DNA of 20,377 nt from a virus: positions 1 through 20,377 of the IMG/VR virus record IMGVR_UViG_3300044846_003325. One strand, written 5' to 3'. Positions 7,561 to 15,183 of the stretch are shown here, piece by piece. The notes under the pieces were generated by a model. The model was not told where the DNA came from, searched no databases, and saw only the letters and a list, made by a program, of their open reading frames with translations. Every line of letters begins with the position of its first letter. Positions within the stretch are counted from its first letter, which is position 1. Made by a program: the position numbers and the translations under genes.

Positions 7561-9042
7561 TTAGTAAGAAACTGTGAATGATGCGACGTCAAAAACACCG
7601 ACTCCATACGTAGCATGAAGGTTAAGTTTTATCACATCTTCGAATGGATCATAAAGCGCTTTTTGAGTCATCATTTCTGCATTCATACCTACCATGATAT
7701 ATTGTGCTGGTCCTGCGACATATCTACTTAATCCAGTGAGTCCCTGAGTAGGAATTACACGCACATTTGATGCAGGTAGCATTACACCCCAATCTGACCC
7801 TTCAGTAGCACTGTAAGTATTGTCAGTAAATAGATTGATGAATGAGTTATTTCTCATAGACGCAACGAGTGCTCTATAGTCAGAAAAACCGCAATAAATT
7901 ACGAGGTCATCTCTGTGAAGAATGTTCTCATCCATTTCTTGGTAGATAGCGGTAAACACGTCAAGACCATTGCTCGCAGTTGCTGCGGTGTATGCGATGT
8001 AATTAGCACCATTTCCGGTAGTAATTAAACCATTCACACCCATGAAACATTGGTTGCTATAAATTGTTGAACCAGTTGCGGTAGTATTTCTCCACAATTG
8101 TAGTTCGATTTGATTCGCTGTTCTATTAGCGATATCCTGAAGAATAACCTCTTCAACATTTTTGTTATCGTGGGGACTCTTTATTCCTCACTTCACTACC
8201 TTCTTTTAGTTATACGTAGTGCTCAGACTATATCATCAATCTCAGTTGTTTTTGAGATTGTCGGGTGCTCGTGTCAGGATTATCGATTGTGATTCTCACC
8301 TGTTAGTCGTTGAACGTTTCTACTACTTTTATTCACTTTCGTAGACTTCGCTGCTGATTGTCCTCTTCAGGGTTTCCCAGCAATTCACCCGATTTTACTT
8401 CCGCTTAAATGGTTAACGGAACGCTCTCATGGAAATTCGCATCAGTTAAATACTGAGACAAATATGTATCGTATAGATCATCATTTTTGTTATCGTGGGG
8501 ACTCTTTATTCCTCACTTCACTACCTTCATTTGGTTATTCGTAGTGATCAGACTATATCATCACCTTTTTATCGGTGTCGGGTGCTCGTGTCAGGTTTAT
8601 TGAGTGTGATTCTCACCTGTTAGTCGTTGAACCTTCCTACTACTTTTATTCACTTCGTAGGATCGGATGCTGATTGTCCTCTTCAGGGTTTTCCAGCAAT
8701 TCTCCCGATTTAATGTCCGCTTGATTATACCGTCAACGGACAGAGTTGCTGATTGACTTTCTTGTTACATAGGTCAATTGTTACAACATTCTGAACGGTG
8801 CTACCTGTCGGATCGAACCCACACGAGAGACTTTGTAGGATAACGTCGTTGGTAACGAAACCTACCTTCTCGGTTGTTCCCTTCAAATTAGGTCTTACAG
8901 AACTGTATTTTGGAAGAGTCAAACCAAGGAATGCTTTGATCATCATTTCGTCCCCGTAAGAATTGTACGTAGGTAGATTTGAAAGATCATAATTGAAGTT
9001 GAAGTTAGATGCTTCACCCTTCTTTTTAAAAGAATTTTTCAT
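7561..9042 (-). CDS. Major capsid protein, interrupted by two group I introns
   Basis: HK97-fold-type capsid subunit, in three exons: 9042-8736 (307 nt), 8481-8416 (66 nt) and 8156-7561 (596 nt). They sum to 969 nt, or 322 aa plus TAA. Exon 1 starts MKNSFKKKGEASNFNFNYDL and ends at ...QQLCP plus one base. The mini-exon supplies YDLYDTYLSQYLTDANFHES and VP. Exon 3 resumes with FEEVILQDIANRTANQIELQ and LWRN. The joined VPFEEVI...ANRTANQIE...LW segment matches a motif I know from phage MCPs (PFEE, then a QIE--LW helix). All three frames join without a gap. Unspliced, exon 1 runs into TAA at 8725-8727 (105 aa). The scaffold gene ends 19 nt upstream of the ATG, and an A-rich leader takes the place of a Shine-Dalgarno site. 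The 178-aa reading from a TTG at 8097 and the 105-aa ORF are fragments of this one gene. Confidence 0.9.
8157..8415 (-). ncRNA. Group I intron 2 of the MCP gene (ORF-less, 259 nt)
   Basis: Begins after the T at 8416 and ends at the G at 8157. P1: exon end TTCCGT (8421-8416) pairs with the guide GCGGAA (8404-8399), giving the canonical U.G pair at the splice site. P10: exon 3 start TTGAA pairs with TTTAA just before the guide. P7: GACTA (8308-8304) pairs with TAGTC (8230-8226), inside R-like GTTCAACGACTAA and S-like GATATAGTC. P8 is an eight-pair hairpin (8260-8237), and a P9-type stem pairs 8221-8216 with 8199-8194. P/Q-like GAATTGCTGG and AATCAGCA are present. It encodes no endonuclease, so it would depend on self-splicing and could not home by itself. 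Subtype is not assigned. Confidence 0.92.
8416..8481 (-). other. 66-nt mini-exon of the MCP gene
   Basis: Lies between the two introns and encodes two bases of a Tyr codon, 21 codons (DLYDTYLSQYLTDANFHES, VP) and the first base of a Phe codon. Its length is a multiple of three and both flanking introns are in phase 1, so omission would keep the frame and delete 22 residues. Confidence 0.88.
8482..8735 (-). ncRNA. Group I intron 1 of the MCP gene (ORF-less, 254 nt)
   Basis: Begins after the T at 8736 and ends at the G at 8482. P1: exon end TGTCCGT (8742-8736) pairs with the guide GCGGACA (8720-8714), seven pairs ending in the U.G at the splice site. P10: TGAT at exon 2 bases 2-5 pairs with ATCA near the guide. 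P7: GACTA (8625-8621) pairs with TAGTC (8555-8551). P8 is CACC/GGTG (8577-8574 with 8565-8562), a different sequence from P8 of the other intron but still paired. The P9-type stem pairs 8546-8541 with 8524-8519. No reading frame of note lies inside. Confidence 0.92.
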
Positions 9043-9061
9043 TTTTTTATTTGTTTGTTTA

Positions 9062-9817
9062 TTATCTTAATGATTCTCTAAGGAATCTTACTTTTGCGTC
9101 GAGGATATTCTCCTTACCAAAAGTTTTTTTTGCGACTGGAGATTGGTGAACAGGTGAGTTCTTGAAACCCTCGTAGTCTTTTTTCATTTCGCTAAGATCA
9201 GCAGAATATTTCTGCATCATCTTCAGCATTTCACCCATTGCTTCTTTCATTTTTTTGAGGTCAGTTTCTAATGATCCTTCACCTGCTTCGTCGGGGTATT
9301 TCACTCCAGTTATAACTCCTTGAGAATCAACCACTAACGTGATTCCTGATTCTGTGGTATGCTCACCCTCAGGTGCGCTTACGCGCTCCCCTGCTTCTGT
9401 GATTACATAGAGTTTCTGACCAACTGCGAAGTCTCCTTCTTCGTCGGTCTCTACCTTTGTTCCATCCGTTAACGTTGCTGATGAAAGAACTTCAGTATCA
9501 ACCTCAACATCTGTCGATGCTTCGTTGACTGGTGATTCTTCTGTCTCTACTGCTTCCTCCTCGATTTTCGAGATTATTGCATCTTCACCCACGGTTAGGA
9601 TAATACCTTCACGTGTGCGATGTGATCCACTCGGAGCAGGTTTGAGAATTGAATCCTCACCCACAACATAAAGCATTTCACCGATGGTGAATGGACCTTC
9701 TTGGTTATTAGTCACTTCAGTTTCTCCGTCAACCAATTTGGTGACCATAAACTTTTCTGACTTAAACTTGAGACCCAAAAGATCAGCGATTTTGTTGATT
9801 GCTTCTGTAGCGTTCAT
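9062..9817 (-). CDS. Capsid scaffolding protein
   Basis: A 251-aa acidic protein located between the prohead protease and the MCP, the usual place for the scaffold that templates procapsid assembly and is then degraded. Residues 26-85 and 115-173 are two copies of a small beta-rich module (pattern T--TDGE-EV...EG-F-IG--LYV...AP-G-H-T--GI-L-V...I). They are joined by a Glu/Val-rich acidic linker (86-113). Residues about 184-217 (LETDLKKMKEAMGEMLKMMQ onward) form a heptad-type coiled coil. A basic C-terminus (AKKTFGKENILDAKVRFLRE) probably contacts the capsid protein, as in other scaffolds. The ATG overlaps the protease stop (ATGA). Confidence 0.8.
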   Translation of the reverse strand: MNATEAINKIADLLGLKFKSEKFMVTKLVDGETEVTNNQEGPFTIGEMLYVVGEDSILKPAPSGSHRTREGIILTVGEDAIISKIEEEAVETEESPVNEASTDVEVDTEVLSSATLTDGTKVETDEEGDFAVGQKLYVITEAGERVSAPEGEHTTESGITLVVDSQGVITGVKYPDEAGEGSLETDLKKMKEAMGEMLKMMQKYSADLSEMKKDYEGFKNSPVHQSPVAKKTFGKENILDAKVRFLRESLR

Positions 9818-12423
9818 TCGTCTATTTGTTTTAGAATGTTGATTATGCTTGACAATAAATAGTCATCCTTGGATTGACGTGAAAAGTTCAGTATGAAGTT
9901 ACCCTCAACTGACGCTCCTTTTACCTTTCCAGGTTTGATGTATTCATTCCAAACGGTGTCTCCTTCAGGAGTATCAAGGACTTTGTAAGCACCCATCCAT
10001 GTACCTGATGGGACTTGTTCTTGAGTGAATCCTAATTGATATGCTTTGTCGTTTTCTCCCTCTACAATCCATGACTCTACCATGACAATGTCGTTGAACT
10101 TTTTTTCAGAGTGTTCGTAGTTTGTCATACGACCTCTGAGTTGGATCATAAACTTGTCACGGATTTGTCTGATTGAATCGGGGGTGAATTTTACGAAGTA
10201 TTTTTCGTTGCTTACCTCGTCGAAACGAGGTATTAGAATGTTAGGTATCATCAGTGGAGTGTAAATCATTCTCTTATCCTGATCTGCTGCGAATACCTGA
10301 CTTTTTTGTTCGTTGAATTGTAGATCACAAACCCCACCAAAACATTGACTGAATTGCTTGTCATTCATGTAAGTTCTTGAAAGGTTTGCTTGATAACGAG
10401 CAGTACCAGGGTAGTAACCCTTACCAACCATTTCGTGAGGTGCTTGACCAGGTTTTCCCTGAACATATCCATTATCGATTAGTTGGTTTTGTAGTGCGGT
10501 GAATTTTCTCCATGCGTGAATACATTGGGGACCCCCTTTGTATAACCATTTAGAATATCCTGACTGATTATGACCAAATGCTTTGTTCGCACCCTCGAGT
10601 GCGTAGATCTGTGAGATTCTTAGGAACCTATTTTCCAACGACATACAAAAATCTCTGTGGATTTCCTGCGCTGGAATTGCTTTACGAGCGTATTGGTAGT
10701 AGGATGTTTGGTTTTTGTGGTTCTGTTTTTTTACCTCATTCTCGGTGAATCCTCTGAGCAATGGACTGGTGATCGCTTCAAACTCCTCTCGGGTTTGATT
10801 TTGGATCATAAAATCAAATTGTTTACGAAGTTCTACTTCCTCAGTTGTCCATTGATCAAGATATTCTTTGATGGTTCTGATATGACCATCCATAAATGAT
10901 ACGTCATGTACCATCCCAACCTCCTCATCAATCTCGTGCATCAGGTCTTTAAAGTCATCAACCAAGATTATTGCTTGATCTAATTGACTTGGGTCACTAT
11001 TACCGTCGTAGATGACGTTTTTCTCGATCTCAAAGACGTTATCAGCAATCTGTGCTGCTGACCTAATCATACCGATCGTTTCTTCGTCTACGGTCATTTT
11101 TTGTAAATGCTCAAAAAGAGCAACCGCACCAGGACACATATCAAAATGTTTGGTTTTGTAACCGTAGATATCCATTGAGAAATCTTGGATACCAAACTCG
11201 TCGGAACATCCACACGAATAATCATCGGTGAGGATTGGTTTTACCAACATTGAATCGGTGTCTCCTGATGAGGGGTAATTCACATATACGGGTAGATCGA
11301 GAATGTAGTCGAATCTCATACCAACATCCCCCAACATAAATCTCACACGAGGATCCATATCATAGTGACGTTGTATACCAAGTTCTTTAATCTTATCTAC
11401 TTTTTCTATGACGTTTCCTTCTGTTAAAATTCTCCAAGTAGGGATTTGATATTTTAAACTAAAATCGACCAAATCATCTGTCATCCTTGGTAGATCGGAA
11501 ATGATGTAGATGCGTGACCCACGAGACAATTCATTCTCAAACGCACGGATACCTCTTGGGGTGTCCAATGTATTCCTCCATTCGAACGATACCTTTGCTC
11601 CTGAGAACTCACGATTTTCCCACATTCCATAACATTGAGCGAGTGCTTGGTCTTCGGTCTTACCTTCGTTTCTAACGACCGCTACACAACGAGCAATAAA
11701 GTCGTTCTGTGTTTCACCAGCGTTGGGGTATACAAAATTTTCAGGTTTTTGGATCTTACGTAAGTTATCAACATACTGACCCACAATTTTTTTTTCTGCG
11801 GTCTCAATCAGAGCAACAGGACGTTCTTCGGTTGCAGTCAAGGTAAAATCTGTATTGGGGACATTGACCTCACCTTGAGTTCTTAAATCGGTAATCTGAC
11901 CACGTGCTCTATCGTCTCCTTCTCCACGACCACCGTAAGTCCAAGAGACATAATCACCAACAGAAAATCCACCTGCGTTGTCCACAAAATCTTGAATTCC
12001 CATGTCTTGTTTAGATTCTTCTTGAGCAATGATTTTATCCACCCAAGTGAGTGCTTTTTTTCCCCCCCAAAGTCCCATCGCGATGGTTCCATTGTCGTCC
12101 CAATTTCCTGTGTCGTAGGTAGCAGCACGAGACAAAAACGACTTCATTCTTTTAATCGTTTCCAAACTGAGATTTTCACCCTGACACAATTGCTGTGCGC
12201 GAACTTTCCCGACCTGAGTCCCCGCAGGGTTTCCTCGTTTCTCGTTTTCCTTGATCGCTTGACACGCTTTTTGTTGGACGTACTCAGGAGCAACAAAAAA
12301 ATTGTGCTTCGCAAAATACATTAGTTCTTGCTCAATTGCAGGATACTCTACCCATGCGACTTCAAAAACACCCGTGTCTGCTGACATTGATGGGTCAATT
12401 TCAAGTTCGATTACCTTATACAT
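9814..12423 (-). CDS. Multidomain capsid maturation protein with C-terminal XkdF-type protease
   Basis: An 869-aa protein with several modules in order. Residues 48-135 resemble a phage segment rich in K/R-AQ-L--G--LS-ETIKRM-SFL-R. Residues 152-207 (SVGDYVSWTYGGRGEG... to RPVALIET) look like a DUF2945/TUDOR-like domain. Residues 227-270 match the PNAGETQNDFIARC...EDQALAQCYGMWEN type. Residues 278-370 look like a HAD-like domain with an altered first motif. Cys/His positions (C404, C406, C430) suggest metal binding. Residues 620-645 contain GGPQCIHAWRKF. Residues about 705-850 carry the XkdF-type prohead protease signature (VESWIVEGENDKAYQLGF, then GTWMGAYKV, then GKVKGASVEGNF), with His771 and Ser784 as candidate catalytic residues. 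It precedes the scaffold and MCP, as a maturation protease should. Its length greatly exceeds a single-domain protease. Confidence 0.75.
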   Translation of the reverse strand: MYKVIELEIDPSMSADTGVFEVAWVEYPAIEQELMYFAKHNFFVAPEYVQQKACQAIKENEKRGNPAGTQVGKVRAQQLCQGENLSLETIKRMKSFLSRAATYDTGNWDDNGTIAMGLWGGKKALTWVDKIIAQEESKQDMGIQDFVDNAGGFSVGDYVSWTYGGRGEGDDRARGQITDLRTQGEVNVPNTDFTLTATEERPVALIETAEKKIVGQYVDNLRKIQKPENFVYPNAGETQNDFIARCVAVVRNEGKTEDQALAQCYGMWENREFSGAKVSFEWRNTLDTPRGIRAFENELSRGSRIYIISDLPRMTDDLVDFSLKYQIPTWRILTEGNVIEKVDKIKELGIQRHYDMDPRVRFMLGDVGMRFDYILDLPVYVNYPSSGDTDSMLVKPILTDDYSCGCSDEFGIQDFSMDIYGYKTKHFDMCPGAVALFEHLQKMTVDEETIGMIRSAAQIADNVFEIEKNVIYDGNSDPSQLDQAIILVDDFKDLMHEIDEEVGMVHDVSFMDGHIRTIKEYLDQWTTEEVELRKQFDFMIQNQTREEFEAITSPLLRGFTENEVKKQNHKNQTSYYQYARKAIPAQEIHRDFCMSLENRFLRISQIYALEGANKAFGHNQSGYSKWLYKGGPQCIHAWRKFTALQNQLIDNGYVQGKPGQAPHEMVGKGYYPGTARYQANLSRTYMNDKQFSQCFGGVCDLQFNEQKSQVFAADQDKRMIYTPLMIPNILIPRFDEVSNEKYFVKFTPDSIRQIRDKFMIQLRGRMTNYEHSEKKFNDIVMVESWIVEGENDKAYQLGFTQEQVPSGTWMGAYKVLDTPEGDTVWNEYIKPGKVKGASVEGNFILNFSRQSKDDYLLSSIINILKQIDE

Positions 12424-12441
12424 TCTTAATAAATAGTTTTT

Positions 12442-15180
12442 TTAGAACTGACTTAAAGTTTCCAATCTACGTGCTGTTTCCTGTTTTGCTGTGATGTCAG
12501 ATTCCACAACATACGCACGGATTGGAGTATTTCTTTGTTTAGCGATTGCTTCGATCAATCGTGATTCATTTGCTGCTGAGGAGATAGGAGCACCACCCCC
12601 CGCTTGGTTGATCTGATCAAGGAGACCCATGTAATTAATTGTTGAAACACGATTAATAATTGCTTCGTTTCCTTCAAGTTCTACACCACCACCTTGGAAT
12701 TTTACACCTCCAAATTCATGTGAATTTCCTGTCACAAGTCCACCACCACGTTTTCTCATTATACCACCACGTTGGTAAGAGTCAATTGCTGCGAGTTGTT
12801 GTGCGATTGTCACGGTACTTGCTGCGGATGCTGCTGCTACCAATGACCCTGCAATAATACCTCCAATACCAGTTTGAGCGAATACACGAGTGATTGCTTC
12901 CGCAGTGTTCGCAATCGATTGAGCGAGAGAAATTCTAAGTTGAGTTTTTGCTGCTTGTTTTTCTAATCTTTCTCTCTCTGCTTGGTATGCTCTTTCTGCT
13001 TCAATACGTTTGTTTTTTGATTCCTCACTATCACCGATTATACCCTCAGTTATACGTTTGTATCTCTTTTCAAGTAGGTCAAATTGGAAGTCAAAACTCT
13101 GTTGAAAAGTTTGTTGAAACGCTCCTAAAACCCCTTGAACATTTTGTAACCCTTCTTGTAATCCTGTGATAAAATCCTTTAAACCTTCTTTGTCGAACGC
13201 ATTTTTAGTAAGTTCAACATTAGATTCAAGTTCATTGTTTAACGCTTTTACTTTTTCATTTACCTGTTCAACACCATCCTCAAATGCTGTGGTTTCAGTT
13301 GTTGCAAGTTTAATTTGATTTACAATAGTATTAAAATTTGCAGTCAAAATTTCTTCTTTCAAGGTTGACCCTAAACTACGTTGTTTGTCGATGTATTGTT
13401 GTGTTGCTTTTGCAAGTAGGTCAGTCGCTTTTCCTGCTGCTTGTGATCTCTCAACCGCAGTTAAAGTTTCATCATTTGTCGCTTCAAGTTCAGTTAAATA
13501 ATCTTTAAATGTGTCTGATAAAGGTTTCCCAAGTCCAATAATTAAATCAAAACTTTTAGCGATAACCTCGAGGTTTCTTTGGTATTTGTCAAACTCAACT
13601 AAAGTTGCAGGTGAAACAAGACCTTCAAGTCCTTTTCGAGTGACCTGAGCACCATCTCCTAATGCTGCAATTTCTTTTGCAAAATCTTTAGTTGTAGATT
13701 TACCATTTCTAACCTCCTCTAAATAACTTTTGAACGCATCTGTGTAGTTCTTAAAACGATTGAATGCTTCGTCTTCGTTTGTTCTATTTGCTTCAATTAC
13801 CTCATCACGTTCTTGAAGACGTGTTTTTTCTAAACCTAAAGTTCCAATCCACTTTTCTTGTGTTGCAATTTTTTCTTCAAGTTCTTTAACTATCTCAGCA
13901 TCACCTGATACAAACTTATCAACACGTAGTAAAGCATCGAGTTCTGCTTTACTGATTTCACCTGCAAGGAACAATTTTCTTGCTTCTGCGTCTGCACGTA
14001 GTTTTTCCGCTTCAAGACGTTTTTTTTCCGCTTCTGCGTCCGCTTCTTTTTGCTTGTTGAGTTTTTCCAAAATTTCACTCTGTTTACCTTGGATCTCTAA
14101 TACGTTGTTTACCGCAACCCCATACGCAGAGTTTGATCTTGTTAAAAACTCAACCTGTTTTTGGTTTTCTTGATATTGTGCTGCTAAATCACCTAAGACA
14201 CCAACCTGACCTTGTCGTTGGAGTGCTATCTTTGCTTCAATTTCTGACGCTTCTTTACCAAACGCACTGAGTTCCTTTTGTGCTTTAAAGACTAAATCAA
14301 ACTGTTGTTGGTAAAGTTCCGTTATTTTTGTTTCAATCGCTTTCGCTTTCGCTCTGTTCTCTATAAGGGTGATTTGATCTTGGATCTCTTTGTTCAAGAT
14401 TCCCTCATTGATCGCTTGTTCAAGTGTAAATGCAGCAAGTGAGGGTACTATTTTCTGAAGTTCTTTGTATGCTTCTAAACGAATTCTCTGTGATGTATTT
14501 GTGTCCGTGACGATACGTTGCAGTTCCTTGAGTTTTTGTGTTTCACCAACGGTTGATTTGGTTGCTTCCTTCTGTATTTCATTAAGGTCTACAAATGTTT
14601 TTGTTACGGTTTCTGTTTCATCATTCAGTAAAACCATCGCACCGATGATCGCTCCCAAAGCAGCGAGTAATGCGGTAAACGGATTTGTGAGAAGAGTTGT
14701 GAAGAACGCTTTTGTGGACGCATTAAGGAGGTTTGTTACGCTGATCTGTGCTTTCGTTGCGACAATGGATGCGTATTGTTTTACAACATACGCACCCTCT
14801 GCTGCTGCTTTTGCACCCAACGCAAGGGTCAACGCGTTTTGTGCTTTCGTAACTGCTGCTAACGAATCTTCACTCTCAAAACCAAACAACTGAATCGCTG
14901 CGGTTGCAGATGCAAACGATGCTCCAACAGCACCACCGAGTTTACCGAAGTCACCAATACGTGCTTCCAAGTCTTTACCTTCAACCTGTTTATTGAGATC
15001 TTTTAAACGCTGGTCAGCAATCTTGACATCCGAAGCAAGTTTTGTGAATGCTTTCGACCCAATCTCTAAACCTTTGAGTTCGTTTTTTGCTTCAGCAAGT
15101 GCTGTCTCGAGTTCTGCAATGCTTGAAACCGCTTTCTGTGTTCCCCCAAGGGTGAGGGTAAGTGCTATATTCTGCGACAT
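12442..15180 (-). CDS. Tail tape measure protein
   Basis: A 912-aa protein with the expected composition: long Ala/Glu/Lys-rich coiled coils (residues about 20-75, 370-420 and 700-750), a hydrophobic stretch at 159-185 (FFTTLLTNPFTALLAALGAI) and a second Ala/Gly-rich hydrophobic region at 748-800. Near the C-terminus a Gly-rich segment (RGGIMRKRGGGLVTGNSHEF through VELEGNEAIINR) is a typical tape-measure tail motif. It sets tail length and is thought to enter the cell envelope during DNA ejection; 912 residues would correspond to a tail of roughly 130-140 nm at about 0.15 nm per residue. The ATG is 3 nt after the stop of the hub gene. Its presence implies a long-tailed (sipho- or myovirus-like) particle. 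Confidence 0.9.
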   Translation of the reverse strand: MSQNIALTLTLGGTQKAVSSIAELETALAEAKNELKGLEIGSKAFTKLASDVKIADQRLKDLNKQVEGKDLEARIGDFGKLGGAVGASFASATAAIQLFGFESEDSLAAVTKAQNALTLALGAKAAAEGAYVVKQYASIVATKAQISVTNLLNASTKAFFTTLLTNPFTALLAALGAIIGAMVLLNDETETVTKTFVDLNEIQKEATKSTVGETQKLKELQRIVTDTNTSQRIRLEAYKELQKIVPSLAAFTLEQAINEGILNKEIQDQITLIENRAKAKAIETKITELYQQQFDLVFKAQKELSAFGKEASEIEAKIALQRQGQVGVLGDLAAQYQENQKQVEFLTRSNSAYGVAVNNVLEIQGKQSEILEKLNKQKEADAEAEKKRLEAEKLRADAEARKLFLAGEISKAELDALLRVDKFVSGDAEIVKELEEKIATQEKWIGTLGLEKTRLQERDEVIEANRTNEDEAFNRFKNYTDAFKSYLEEVRNGKSTTKDFAKEIAALGDGAQVTRKGLEGLVSPATLVEFDKYQRNLEVIAKSFDLIIGLGKPLSDTFKDYLTELEATNDETLTAVERSQAAGKATDLLAKATQQYIDKQRSLGSTLKEEILTANFNTIVNQIKLATTETTAFEDGVEQVNEKVKALNNELESNVELTKNAFDKEGLKDFITGLQEGLQNVQGVLGAFQQTFQQSFDFQFDLLEKRYKRITEGIIGDSEESKNKRIEAERAYQAERERLEKQAAKTQLRISLAQSIANTAEAITRVFAQTGIGGIIAGSLVAAASAASTVTIAQQLAAIDSYQRGGIMRKRGGGLVTGNSHEFGGVKFQGGGVELEGNEAIINRVSTINYMGLLDQINQAGGGAPISSAANESRLIEAIAKQRNTPIRAYVVESDITAKQETARRLETLSQF

Positions 15181-15183
15181 ATT

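Larger units (their letters stand above)
8157..8735 (-). repeat. Direct repeat pair: duplicated group I intron
   Basis: The two introns (8157-8415 and 8482-8735) are direct copies. They share exact blocks of about 47 nt at the 3' end, 28 nt around the R element, and 22 nt around the Q element. Differences cluster in the P1 loop, in P8 and in loops. Confidence 0.95.

Noticed and set aside
7561-8097. Separate 178-aa capsid gene starting at a TTG codon
   Set aside because: The frame continues upstream of 8097 to the intron boundary at 8156 with conserved MCP residues (FEEVILQDIANRTANQIELQ). It is exon 3, not an independent gene.
8110-8292. Plus-strand 60-codon ORF inside the intron region
   Set aside because: It overlaps the catalytic core of a group I intron and exon 3 on the opposite strand, and encodes nothing recognisable. 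It is a shadow of the intron sequence.
8157-8735. The repeat pair as an IS-derived element, MITE or riboswitch pair
   Set aside because: There are no terminal inverted repeats or target duplications. P1, P7, P8, P10 and reading-frame restoration identify group I introns.
14465-14893. Plus-strand 142-codon ORF antisense to the tape measure gene
   Set aside because: Codon pattern and composition are explained by the Ala-rich tape measure frame on the other strand.
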